64,000 nucleotides of DNA from Nautilus pompilius. Its lineage: Eukaryota; Mollusca; Cephalopoda; Nautilida; Nautilidae. The position numbers and the translations under genes were made by a program. Location of the stretch: NCBI GenBank assembly GCA_018389105.1, contig JACATO010001567.1:124001-188000 (forward strand). The letters run 5' to 3'. This document shows, one piece after another, positions 23,701-34,193 of this stretch. Within the stretch, counting starts at the first letter, position 1. Each line of letters starts with the position of its first letter. Below the pieces are notes generated by a model that did no database searches, had not been told where the DNA came from, and saw only the letters and a list, made by a program, of their open reading frames with translations.

Positions 23701-26700
23701 GTTTACCAACCCTAACACAACTAATGACTGTTATCTCTGGTCCAGCTGTTTACCAACCCTAACACGACTAATGACTGGTATCTCTGGTCCAGCTGTTTAC
23801 CAACCCTAACACAACTAATGACTGTTATCTCTTGTCCAGCTGTTTACCAACCCTAACACGACTAATGACTGTTATCTCTTGTCCAGCTGTTTACCAACCC
23901 TAACACAACTAATGACTGTTATCTCTGGTCCAGCTGTTTACCAACCCTAACACGACTAATGACTGGTATCTCTGTCCAGCTGTTTACCAACCCTAACACA
24001 ACTAATTACTGTTATCTCTTGTCCAGCTGTTTACCAACCTTAACACAACTAATGACTGGTATCTCTGGTCCAGCTGTTTACCAACCCTAACACGACTAAT
24101 GACTGGTATCTCTGGTCCAGCTGTTTACCAACCCTAACACAACTAATGACTGTTATCTCTGGTCCAGCTGTTTACCAACCCTAACACGACTAATGACTTT
24201 TATCTCTGGTCCAGCTGTTTACCAACCCTAACACGACTAATGACTGGTATCTCTGGTCCAGCTGTTACCAACCCTAACACGACTAATGACTTTTATCTCT
24301 GGTCCAGCTGTTTACCAACCCTAACACGACTAATGACTGTTATCTCTTGTCCAGCTGTTTACCAACCCTAACACGACTAATGACTGTTATCTCTGGTCCA
24401 GCTGTTTACCAACCCTAACACAACTAATGACTGTTATCTCTTGTCCAGCTGTTTACCAACCCTAACAGACTAATGACTGGTATCTCTGGTCCAGCTGTTT
24501 ACCAACCCTAACACGACTAATGACTGTTATCTCTGGTCCAGCTGTTTACCAACCCTAACACGACTAATGACTTTTATCTCTGGTCCAGCTGTTTACCGAC
24601 CCTAACACGACTAATGACTGTTATCTCTGTCCAGCTGTTTACCAACCCTAACACAACTAATGACTGTTATCTCTGTCCAGCTGTTTTACCAACCCTAACA
24701 CGACTAATGACTGTATCTCTTGTCCAGCTGTTTACCAACCCTAACACGACTAATGAATGTTATCTCTTGTCCAGCTGTTTACCAACCCTAACACGACTAA
24801 TGACTGGTATCTCTGGTCCAGCTGTTTACCAACCCTAACACAACTAATGACTGTTATCTCTTGTCCAGCTGTTTACCAACCCTAACACGACTAATGACTT
24901 TTATCTCTGGTCCAGCTGTTTACCGACCCTAACACGACTAATGACTGTTATCTCTGGTCCAGCTGTTTACCAACCCTAACACAACTAATGACTGTTATCT
25001 CTTGTCCAGCTGTTTACCAACCCTAACACGACTAATGACTGTTATCTCTTGTCCAGCTGTTTACCAACCCTAACACGACTAATGAATGTTATCTCTTGTC
25101 CAGCTGTTTACCAACCCTAACACGACTAATGACTGGTATCTCTGGTCCAGCTGTTTACCACCCTAACACAACTAATGACTGTTATCTCTTGTCCAGCTGT
25201 TTACCACCCTAACACGACTAATGACTGTTATCTCTGGTCCAGCTGTTTACCAACCCTAACAGACTAATGACTGGTATCTCTGGTCCAGCTGTTTACCAAC
25301 CCTAACACAACTAATGACTGTTATCTCTGTCCAGCTGTTTACCAACCCTAACACGACTAATGACTGTTATCTCTTGTCCAGCTGTTTACCAACCCTAACA
25401 CAACTAATGACTGTTATCTCTGGTCCAGCTGTTTACCAACCCTAACACGACTAATGACTGGTATCTCTGGTCCAGCTGTTTACCAACCCTAACACAACTA
25501 ATTACTGTTATCTCTTGTCCAGCTGTTTACCAACCTTAACACAACTAATGACTGGTATCTCTGGTCCAGCTGTTTACCAACCCTAACACGACTAATGACT
25601 GGTATCTCTGGTCCAGCTGTTTACCAACCCTAACACAACTAATGACTGTTATCTCTGGTCCAGCTGTTTACCAACCCTAACACGACTAATGACTTTTATC
25701 TCTGGTCCAGCTGTTTACCAACCCTAACACGACTAATGACTGGTATCTCTGGTCCAGCTGTTTACCAACCCTAACACGACTAATGACTTTTATCTCTGGT
25801 CCAGCTGTTTACCAACCCTAACACGACTAATGACTGTTATCTCTTGTCCAGCTGTTTACCAACCCTAACACGACTAATGACTGTTATCTCTGGTCCAGCT
25901 GTTTACCAACCCTAACACAACTAATGACTGTTATCTCTTGTCCAGCTGTTTACCAACCCTAACACGACTAATGAATGTTATCTCTTGTCCAGCTGTTTAC
26001 CAACCCTAACACGACTAATGACTGTTATCTCTGGTCCAGCTGTTTACCAACCCTAACACGACTAATGACTGTTATCTCTGGTCCAGCTGTTTACCGACCC
26101 TAACACGACTAATGACTGTTATCTCTGGTCCAGCTGTTTACCAACCCTAACACAACTAATGACTGTTATCTCTTGTCCAGCTGTTTACCAACCCTAACAC
26201 GACTAATGACTGTTATCTCTTGTCCAGCTGTTTACCAACCCTAACACGACTAATGAATGTTATCTCTTGTCCAGCTGTTTACCAACCCTAACACAACTAA
26301 TGACTGTTATCTCTGGTGAAGCTGTTTATCAACCCTAACACGACTAATGACTGTTATCTCTTGTCCAGCTGTTTACCAACCCTAACACGACTAATGACTT
26401 TTTTCTCTGTTCCAGCTGTTTACCAACCCTAACACGACTAATGAATGTTATCTCTGGTCCAGCTGTTTACCAACCCTAACACGACTAATGACTGCTATCT
26501 CAGGTCCAGCTGTTTACCAACCCTAACACGACTAATGACTGTTATCTCTGGTCCAGCTGTTTACCAACCCTAACACGACTAATGGCTGTTATCTCTGGTC
26601 AAGTTGCTTACCAACCCTAACACGACTAATGACTGTTATCTCTGGTCCAGCTGTTTACCAACCCTAACACGACTAATGACTTTTATCTCTGGTCCAGCTG

Positions 26701-27187
26701 TTTACCAACCCTAACACGACTAATGACTGTTATCTCTGGTCCAGCTGTTTACCAACCCTAACACGACTAATGACTGTTATCTCTTGTCCAGCTGTTTATC
26801 AACCCTAACACGACTAATGACTTTTATCTCTGGTCCAGCTGTTTACCAACCCTAACACAACTAATGACTGTTATCTCTTGTCCAGCTGTTTACCAACCCT
26901 AACACGACTAATGACTGTTATCTCTTATCCAGCTGTTTACCAACCCTAACACGACTAATGAATGTTATCTCTTGTCCAGCTGTTTATCAACCCTAACACG
27001 ACTAATGACTTTTATCTCTGGTCCAGCTGTTTACCAACCCTAACACAACTAATGACTGTTATCTCTTGTCCAGCTGTTTACCAACCCTAACACGACTAAT
27101 GACTGTTATCTCTGGTCCAGCTGTTTACCGACCCTAACACGACTAATGACTTTTATCTCTGGTCCAGCTGTTTATCAACCCTAACAC
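20743..27187 (+). repeat. 47-bp minisatellite, about 137 copies
   Basis: The unit runs from ACCAACCCTAACACGACTAA through TGACTGTTATCTCTGG to TCCAGCTGTTT. Common variants are ACGACT/ACAACT, GGTCC/TGTCC, CAACC/CGACC, TGTTAT/TTTTAT/TGGTAT, and a rarer GGTGAAGCTGTTTATC. Total length is 6.4 kb, 10 percent of the window. Variant marker units recur at multiples of 47 bp, showing block duplications. Each unit also reads as a branchpoint-like CTAAC/CTAAT, a pyrimidine tract and CAG, that is, a 3' splice site on the plus strand. ORFs within it are repeat artefacts. Confidence 0.98.
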
Positions 27188-27751
27188 TGTCTTTTCTCCT
27201 GTCAAGAAAAATTAGATTCCTTGAGAAATATAAAACACCGACCCTTACGCTACTTCTGAAATTAATTTCTACAGTATATAAAAAATAATGTTGTTGATTC
27301 TACTCGTTAATTATTTGAAAAAACATTTTTACCTTTTTCAAATTAAAAAAAAACTCATCCCAGCGCATTTTGAAACTCGTACATTTTAAGTTAGCAAAGT
27401 ATACAAGTTAAAAGCAACAACGGAAAATTTCATTGCTGCGCGGAAAAGGAAGATAAAGAACTCAGAATGGTCCATTGTAGCTGACTAGATACTCTTCTGT
27501 CAAAGAGATACATTAATATTACAATCTGTCATTGGCTGTGCAATTAAATATCCACTTTCTTTGTGAGTTTTGCTGATGAGAGAATCTTGTCGACAGCGGC
27601 ATCTTCGCCGGCGAACGACGAGAAACAAATCAAATATGTCATCAACATATAAACACCTAATTTTAAATTCGTATGCATGCACTAGAATAGAGTAGTTACT
27701 CGAAATATGTCTGAATTTTTTGCTTAGATGCAATTATAATGATGTAATATT
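27188..27751. other. AT-rich DNA, nothing recognised
   Basis: No ORF or motif of note. Minus ORF 27500-27733 has no recognised content. Confidence 0.4.
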
Positions 27752-27980
27752 TAGCATGGTGGATAGTGGCTAAATTGCTAGTTTACTGGACTGCGAGAGT
27801 AAGGACTCGCACTCGATCCATGGCTTGGCCTCGACCTGACAAATCAACTGACTGTGTAGTCGATTTCTCTCCGGTCAACCACCCATTTCAAAATAATGAA
27901 AGGGAAGGTGCTATGGCTAACCCCACTCTTACTTTGAAATGAGTCTCCATCAACAGTCTTGATCCGCTTTCCTTTTCTAG
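27752..27980 (+). mobile_element. tRNA-derived SINE-like sequence
   Basis: GTGGCTAAATTGCTAG near 27767 resembles an RNA polymerase III A box, and ACTCGATCC near 27811 a B box, about 45 bp apart as in tRNA-related SINE heads. The body that follows is unique in this window. No poly(A) tail or target duplications were resolved. Confidence 0.35.
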
Positions 27981-28173
27981 TTTCGCGCTGGAAAAAAGGC
28001 TTTTGGTGCCTGCTGGCAGTTTTGATTTATTGCTTATGTAAACTGAAACGATTTAAAGAATGCACCATCTGAAGAATATTGACACCTCTATTACTTGGCA
28101 ACACCACACAATGAAACTGACTCAGCCCATAACGGATTTAGTCCGTGCATAAAACGCACCAGCTTTGATTTAG

Positions 28174-28245
28174 TGATTGCGCACAATTTTCACCTGAGAC
28201 ATTGGAGGAAGTGGCTCGAAATTTTACGGAACCTTATTTGGGAAG
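28174..28245 (+). CDS. candidate exon, 72 nt, phase 2 to 2
   Basis: Entered after two codon bases, the frame reads DCAQFSPETLEEVARNFTEP and on to a good donor (GGGAAG, then GTGAGC at 28246). The acceptor (CTTTGATTTAG) is moderate. Length divisible by three and phase 2 at both ends match the next candidate exons at 33216, 33981 and 36733. The peptide looks ordinary and acidic to neutral, with no recognised domain. A shorter acceptor at 28198 would also keep the frame. Confidence 0.3.
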
Positions 28246-29459
28246 GTGAGCGAAATGTTCACCAAACAGGTTTGAGTAACGAAGCTTATACTATGCGATG
28301 GGAGAATTGGTGTAAGACCGCTTCAAGCAGGTCAGTCAAGGTAACTCTACCAGGGGCAGGCATATTAAAACAGGCTGGATTGGCGGCTGCGCAAAGCGTC
28401 GATATGTCGGATCCATTCTGCCACCGAGGCATCGCGTCTCGCTGCTTCAGTGAGCAAGAATGAAGGTGAGAGATGATTCAGGTGGTCACTTACCGATGAG
28501 AGAGAAAAGGGTGTGGCGTCGCAGGTGTGAACGTCAAGCAGACGGCTGTGTAAATGAGAGCAATCGTTGAAGCATAAAAGTCTGATGGTATAGATGGAAA
28601 TATTCTGGGATAGTAGCATTCCGCGATTTTCGCGGTCGCCTGAATTCAGGGTGGCCGACGTTCCTCAAAGCCACGTTTCCGGCTGCAGTAAGGCAGTGCC
28701 TCACATTGCGAGGATCGCCGTCGTGTCATGTGGAGACACTGTCTTCAGACAAAGCGCCGACAGAGCCAGCCTGGACTGTTATCTAATAGATTGGCGAGTT
28801 TATCTTCAATCTCTTCCTGTTCACTCTCTAACAACAGCTCGCGGCAACCTCCCTCCACCACCAGAGGGCGCTGATACCACAGACCTCGGCACTGTTCTCT
28901 CGAAAATAGTCACTGGATGCCTCAAACTGTTGCTTTTCTTTCTTGTACATGCTATAATTTTCAAGAACTAATGCATTTCTTCATATGAAAAAATAGACCG
29001 CGCTTAATTCGAGTGATTTAGATCAGTTATTCAAAGTTTACTCAACCCAAACATTTGTAGTACATTTATAAAATCAGTTAAGTATTATAAATTCCTTTTT
29101 TAAAATAGTATTCTTTATCAAACAAATTTGGCAACTCTACATTTGCATCTCTAAAAATAATTACTACATCGAAAAATGTTTTTGTACAAAAGCCATATAA
29201 ATATCAAATTTGTGTTTAATTGGCTTTTATTAGGATACAAAAGTATTTTAACATTAAGATTACCAATGAACACTCGCTCACAGGTCGTTTTAAAATATAA
29301 ATTGTGGAATATTTTTGGCCGCCACTGTATTTATGACAAACGTATGGATGACGTATAGACGACGTTTGTTAAAAGCATAAGCAAAAATATTTCTACTTTG
29401 GAAAGTATGTTGAAAATAGAGATATTGGAGTAGGGTTAACTATCTCTAGCGTGCGACAC
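28246..29459. other. unassigned DNA with one CTCF-like site
   Basis: Overlapping ORFs at 28095-28463, 28365-28619 (minus) and 28594-28971 have no recognised domain. 29.0-29.4 kb is AT-rich. Confidence 0.35.
28858..28873 (+). promoter_or_regulatory. CTCF-like motif CCACCAGAGGGCGCTG
   Basis: Sixteen bases match the long CTCF consensus closely (CCASNAGRKGGCGC type). This is the most informative of three CTCF-like matches in the window. Function depends on the species having a CTCF with conserved fingers, which holds for most bilaterians. Confidence 0.4.
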
Positions 29460-29699
29460 GATGACACGACATGGTATGTTCAAATGGAAACCTCCATACT
29501 TATTTTTTTATGGCGGGGAGAGTCGAGTCAGTCAGTCGAGAGCGATTTCGGCTGTCGCAGGTGTTTATAGCGGAAGTTCATCCCGCAGAATTTATGTTGT
29601 CACCACCCAACTCGTTCCAGCGGAAAAACAGGTGGGATTTACCACGAACTCTTGCTTCAGGAAGAAGTTTTCTCTCCGTATTTCTTATTTTCATAAAAA

Positions 29700-30200
29700 A
29701 TAAGTACATTCTTATTTCTCTCCAGATTTTAGAAATTCTTCGTTCCCAGTGTGGCTCCTTCTGCTCTCCCATTCGTCAGCCATCCTTCTGAAAGAAGGAA
29801 GGACAGATTAGTCTTCTTTTGTGTTGGACTTGTATTGTGTCTCCATTGTGCGTTCGGTCGGGAACTGGTTCCTGGACTTACACAAGCCAGACCAGCCTTT
29901 GTTGCTGTTTATTCGGCTTACCGTGTTATTTATCGGATATCGGTCCTTAAAACCGCTTCTGTCGGTGTTACTCGAGGACAGCATTGGGCGAACTTTGTCT
30001 ATTTTTCTCCATAAAAGACAAGGAGTGGATTTTCCGTCCTCTAAAGCTCCATAGCCGCTCCAAATTACTTGTGCCGAAAATATCAAAAAGATGATCGAGC
30101 GGTTTCTGTTCTACTGCATTTTGGCCCCCGTCCCGGGAGAAGAGCTGGTCCGTTAACTTATCGACCAAGTGTTTTCTGTCTTGCGAAGTCGATTAGATCG
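29700..30200 (-). pseudogene. LINE ORF2, region after reverse transcriptase
   Basis: Minus-strand ORFs at 29968-30168 and 29808-30086 include NLERLWSFRGRK, resembling the conserved GLWLG-x-W-x-GRK block found about 100 residues after the YADD motif in L1/Tx1-like elements. Frames switch along the segment, so it is a fossil. Confidence 0.45.
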
Positions 30201-30369
30201 GCTCCTATAGTTTTACGAGCCCACTCCGGCTTTCTTATTATTTTACTCCTCTGCCATAAGATGGAGGAGAGGTAATTAACTTAAACCGCGAACCTTTCTC
30301 TTTAGTTTATTTTTTATACGATCTACTGGCTATTGTCTCGAACTGATATCATGATGTAGTCGGTGTTAT

Positions 30370-30570
30370 TTTATGCTCTGTTTTTTTTGTTGTTTTTTTT
30401 AAATTTATTTTAACCACTCGTATTTTCTTCTCTTTCCGAATCATACAAGTCAGTGTCTTGGCTACTATTACATATAGTATAGCGTTTAGGGAGCAGCCTT
30501 GTCGGACTCCTCGAAAGAGTTTAAAGTACGCTGTCGCAAAGTCGTCCTGGGCTAATATTTCTTTTGGTAT
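30370..30570 (-). pseudogene. LINE reverse transcriptase core
   Basis: The minus strand reads ATAYFKLFRGVRQGCSLNAI around 30535-30475. RGVRQGCPLSP is the hallmark of non-LTR reverse transcriptases. It continues with a hydrophobic LYVIVAKTL block as in RT palm sequences. The catalytic YADD region that should follow is not intact. Confidence 0.8.
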
Positions 30571-31539
30571 TTGTATAGCGTGATTTTATCCGTTTAGTGA
30601 AGTATTTCTCCGAGTTTAAAAGCTTTTAGCCTTTTAATTAGATAGATCCATTTCACTCGGTCGAATACTTTTGTTTGATTGTTAAGCATAATAACTTACC
30701 TTTGCCCATTTATCTGTAATTCCTATGTTCATTTGGAAGGATTCTTGAATGGATTTTCTTCAGACTGAACAGTTCTGGTCTGTGATGATGATCTTATCCA
30801 TTACTTGTACTAATCAGCTGCGCCTTCCGTTATTAGTTTAGATTTCTCCCAGTTCTGTTTTGATCCTCTTTATTTTGCTTCATCACCTTTAATGTCTGAC
30901 AGCGTTATATTCTCCACTGTGTTAACGTAGTATTTTCCCGTTAGAATCATTATTTAGTTTCCGGCTCCCTTTTCCTTGTGGAATCTGTGCTATTTTAGTA
31001 CTGAGTTTTATCATCAAGTGATCGTTCAAGGGATAACTTCATGGGTTACATCCTGGAAGACATCGGTGAATTTATTGTTTCCATACACTCCATATATCCT
31101 ATTAGCTATGGTATCTAGTCGAGTAATGGTGTGCGAGCCAGACTCAAGCCGTCCGCTGAGCACAAGATGTGCAGCTGCGACGTACCGAACAACTAATCTC
31201 TATGCTTTTTATCGGTCCCTGACGGTCTAGTCTATGCTGAGTGATACAGTTAAATCTCTCACTAAGAGGATATTATCTGCACGGTATGAGTATATTTCGT
31301 CATCTGTAAACTTTTCGGATTAAAAAAAAACAAAACTATGCGTTCTTTGGTATGTTAGAAGCGTACACATATAGGCAATGATTGCCTGAAATTTGTTCGT
31401 TAGCGTTACAAGGGTTAAAATTCGTCTTATTTCGTTATCACTGTGAATGGTTGATCTTTATTGGGTGTTTAGGATTAAATAATATTTCTACCTCTCTTTT
31501 TTCGGCATCATAATTTATTTGCTATTTTTCGGTAGTTGT

Positions 31540-31680
31540 TGAAGTATATTTCTTGTAAACAGGCTTTATGTATATTTTCTTTCTTTAGCTCAACAAAGAA
31601 ATTATCAAAGTACGGTTTTAATTTAGTCTCTCTGACGTTCTGGGAGATTAAATTGTATATCTTGTCATTTTTTTGCTGTT
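31540..31680 (-). pseudogene. LINE AP-endonuclease N-terminus
   Basis: The minus strand reads YNLISQNVRETKLK and then KKENIHKACLQE. This matches the start of LINE endonucleases (N-VRGL block followed 20-25 residues later by the I-x-LQE catalytic Glu). Conserved residues include Asn of the first block and Glu of LQE. Downstream frames contain stops. Confidence 0.7.
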
Positions 31681-31954
31681 AATTAATGTAAGGCCAGAAT
31701 TCAGGGAAAGGATTGAGATCTAAACCTAAGTTTCTACATCCATTCTTCTTTTACAGTCCCTAAGATGGAAAATATTAGATAGGTCAGATGCGATATTTTC
31801 GTCTTACGTATCTTTTCTTGTCTCTTCCGTCCCAATATTCACTAGTCTCTTTGGTTCATCGCTGGCTGTCTTGTTCTAACTGTCCGGGCGCCGCGGCCGA
31901 CATCTCTGTGGGTTTCGTTCTTTCTGTTTTTTTAATTGACCTTTTAGAGATGTT

Positions 31955-32727
31955 TCAGAAGAGGTAGCTGCCGCCGCCAGTCTCTTCGTGACCTCTTTCT
32001 TTCTTTTTTGTAACTTCGACTGCTTCGTGATTTATTATTTCGGCTTCGGTTTCTGACTTTGTGCTTTCTTCCGACACCTCCTCCTTCCTGTCCGGTACAC
32101 CGCCATCGGGCAAGAATTCAAGATACGCTCGTTCCTCGCATCTCTGGCAGTAAAAAGCTTGATCCTGTATATTCTTCCGCCTATAAGTTTGGATACCCGC
32201 TGGGGGATAGCCCATCTTGCCTGATCGCTAACTCGACAAGAATGGCGTTCCTGCCGATGTATCGTGCTTGAATGGCACTGTTGTTTTTCTGAACACCCTT
32301 GACACCCTGTAAGGATCACCTGAAAAGCTTGGAGCGTACCATTACTCACGCGAGTGGGTTTTGGCTCCGGAAGTCAAAAGCCATATTAGTAACTTCTAGC
32401 CAGTTTCTGGTTATTCGGAGTCATTGTCTGTCTTGCAGACAATCTTAATGATGCTTTTCGTTTTTGTAAGTACCGCCTTCACTGATGTGATTTAGTCGCA
32501 TCAGTGTCATGGCAACCGATACTGTGTCCATCTCCTTAGTGGTACTATAATTCAAATTGAGAGATCGCTTCCTCCTCACTACGTTTATGCCTTCTTTTTT
32601 GTACCTTCTCCAGCGATGATATTTCCGCCAGGGTAGAGATTTTTTGCCTTACAATCCGGGTAGAGCTACCACGTCCCATGGCAGGTGTGTAGCCGTGCGT
32701 GGTTCGGCCAGAACTCGAATTTTTCAC
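31955..32727 (-). pseudogene. LINE ORF1-like region
   Basis: Minus-strand ORFs at 31955-32215, 32035-32349 and 32545-32727 contain IGGRIYRIKLF and FYCQRCEERAYLE, similar to the basic and zinc-knuckle-like end of LINE ORF1 proteins. Only one CxxC pair is visible. Position upstream of the endonuclease on the same strand supports the call. Fragmented. Confidence 0.45.
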
Positions 32728-33215
32728 CCAGAAGTTTCCCGATTCACTATCAGCGTCAAACTCAGGCTACCCAACTGGCCAAGAAGCACCATTTTCAGAC
32801 AGAAAATTAATTAAGTTTTTACGCCGCACACGCAGCAGCTTATTATACAAATTGATATTTCCGTCCTGATATTGCTTCTAAAAATTATTCTTATCACCAA
32901 TTTTATAAGCAAGTTGTGACGTTGCCCTTTTTTTTTGTTCTTGGTTTTTTTAGCTCAGTGCATAGATTTATATCACTTCGGGGAAGGGTCCATATAAAAT
33001 ACTGTATAACGCGGAAAAGAAATTTAATACAAATTTCTGATTCCTAGCGATTTGCCATTTGTTAATTATATTCTGGGCTCCTTTATTTCAGCTGGAGCGG
33101 AAATTCATATCCATTGTCTGAAGTATTTCCCGACACTTAGACATTCAATATTTATCTTGTTCTCTGCTTCTCAAGATCACTTGTAGAATTGTTGTTGTTG
33201 TTGTTTTTATTTCAG

Positions 33216-33257
33216 CCCTTTCACCTGTTTTATCGAAAAAGATGTAGGTGCGTACAG
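33216..33257 (+). CDS. candidate exon, 42 nt, phase 2 to 2
   Basis: A strong acceptor (GTTTTTATTTCAG) and strong donor (GTACAG, then GTGAGT) bound 42 nt. In phase 2 it reads PFTCFIEKDVGAY plus two bases. Phase 0 is also open; phase 1 has a stop. The phase-2 reading joins both 28245 upstream and 33981 downstream without a stop. Peptide too short to classify. Confidence 0.35.
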
Positions 33258-33980
33258 GTGAGTGAGGAAATGTTGAAAGTTTTAGCCGATTATATTAGGG
33301 ACATAACTTCAGTATATATATATTCACGGTGGCTTTCTTCTCTTCTTCAACTGTTAGCCAAATGAGACATCGTTTTGGCTTTTCTAAAGCAATATTTATA
33401 ACTGTTCTAATATTGTGATACGGTTTATTTTTCATAATATTAGCAACAACATTTTTTTAAAGAAAAAAAAAATGATCGTGAGTGACTTTTTTAACTACTC
33501 CTTTACATCGCATTTACTCGCGTTTACTGTCCTTCAATGTTTACCGTCGTGTAAACAGCGTGTCAAGATAGTCTTCTGGGTCTCCGAGCGGGTGTCAGCT
33601 CCGGTCACTGATGTCCATCATGGCTGTAATTGCGTCGGCATCAAAATGGTTTCTTCCACGCGGAGCGTAAGGGCACGTGACGCTTTGAGAGCGTCTCTGT
33701 AGCTCGTGACCTCTCGGGGATTCGGAAGCAAGAAGACTGCGTCCCAAACGGGGAATGAGAGGAAGTAAGAGCTTACGGAGCCAAAAAGAAAACCCCAAGT
33801 GGGCTGACACTCACGTAGTCCCACTGTCTAACTCAGATTTACAGCCTCACCCTGTCTCCCACCTCTTTTTTAAAAATCTTTTGTAAGTTAAATGCGGTTG
33901 GATTTCCCTAAGCAAGCAGTTCCGTTAGAGATTACAATGGCGAAGCCCTGCTGTTTCCTAATTATGCTTTCCTGGTCAAG
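33258..33980. other. intron-like DNA between candidate exons
   Basis: Contains CpG-rich 33.55-33.75 kb with overlapping ORFs on both strands (plus 33415-33702, minus 33595-33824) lacking recognised content. Confidence 0.35.
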
Positions 33981-34193
33981 CCTTTCTAATCATCAATCCG
34001 ATCAGGAAATTTCCTCTGCACCATCCAAACACCTGTCTGGCCCTTTGATCGATGTGGCCGCTTGGAGCATCAAACTTGTCACCATGCGCTCAGTAAAACC
34101 GCTGAGAACAGAACGTCAGCAGGGCACCGACCTGGTGCTATCAGAGACGCGATGCCAGTGTAACGCCTTCTCCCATTTTGTTCTGGTATGCGG
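33981..34193 (+). CDS. candidate exon, 213 nt, phase 2 to 2, weakly GPS-like end
   Basis: The acceptor has a branchpoint-like CCTAATTAT and pyrimidines before GGTCAAG. The frame is open for 71 codons to a good donor GTAAGT. It includes a Trp near codon 27 and ends TRCQCNAFSHFVLVC. The end weakly resembles the GPS motif of adhesion GPCRs and polycystins (Trp, then C-x-C-N-x-x-T/S-x-F), but the His-Leu before the cleavage Ser/Thr is Ala-Phe and the first GPS cysteine pair is not evident. The next candidate exon does not encode a membrane segment, which argues against GPS. The frame stays open upstream to 33892, so the acceptor choice is uncertain. Confidence 0.35.

Larger units (their letters stand above)
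29460..33000 (-). mobile_element. decayed L1/Tx1-type non-LTR retrotransposon
   Basis: Read on the minus strand, this holds in order an ORF1-like segment (32.73-31.96 kb), an AP-endonuclease start (31.68-31.54 kb), the reverse-transcriptase core (30.57-30.37 kb) and a post-RT region (30.2-29.7 kb). Every domain is broken by stops and frame changes. The order and spacing are those of a two-ORF LINE. It sits in the intron between candidate exons 28174-28245 and 33216-33257, in opposite orientation. Exact ends, tail and target duplications are not resolved. Confidence 0.75.

Noticed and set aside
23459-24838. ORFs in the 47-bp array
   Set aside because: 47 is not a multiple of three, so all frames rotate; ORFs appear only where stops happen to be mutated.
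20743-27187. CCCTAAC in each 47-bp unit as telomeric repeat
   Set aside because: Only one heptamer per unit and no tandem CCCTAA, so it is coincidental.
20743-27187. CRISPR-like repeat array
   Set aside because: There are no unique spacers; units are contiguous and the genome is eukaryotic.
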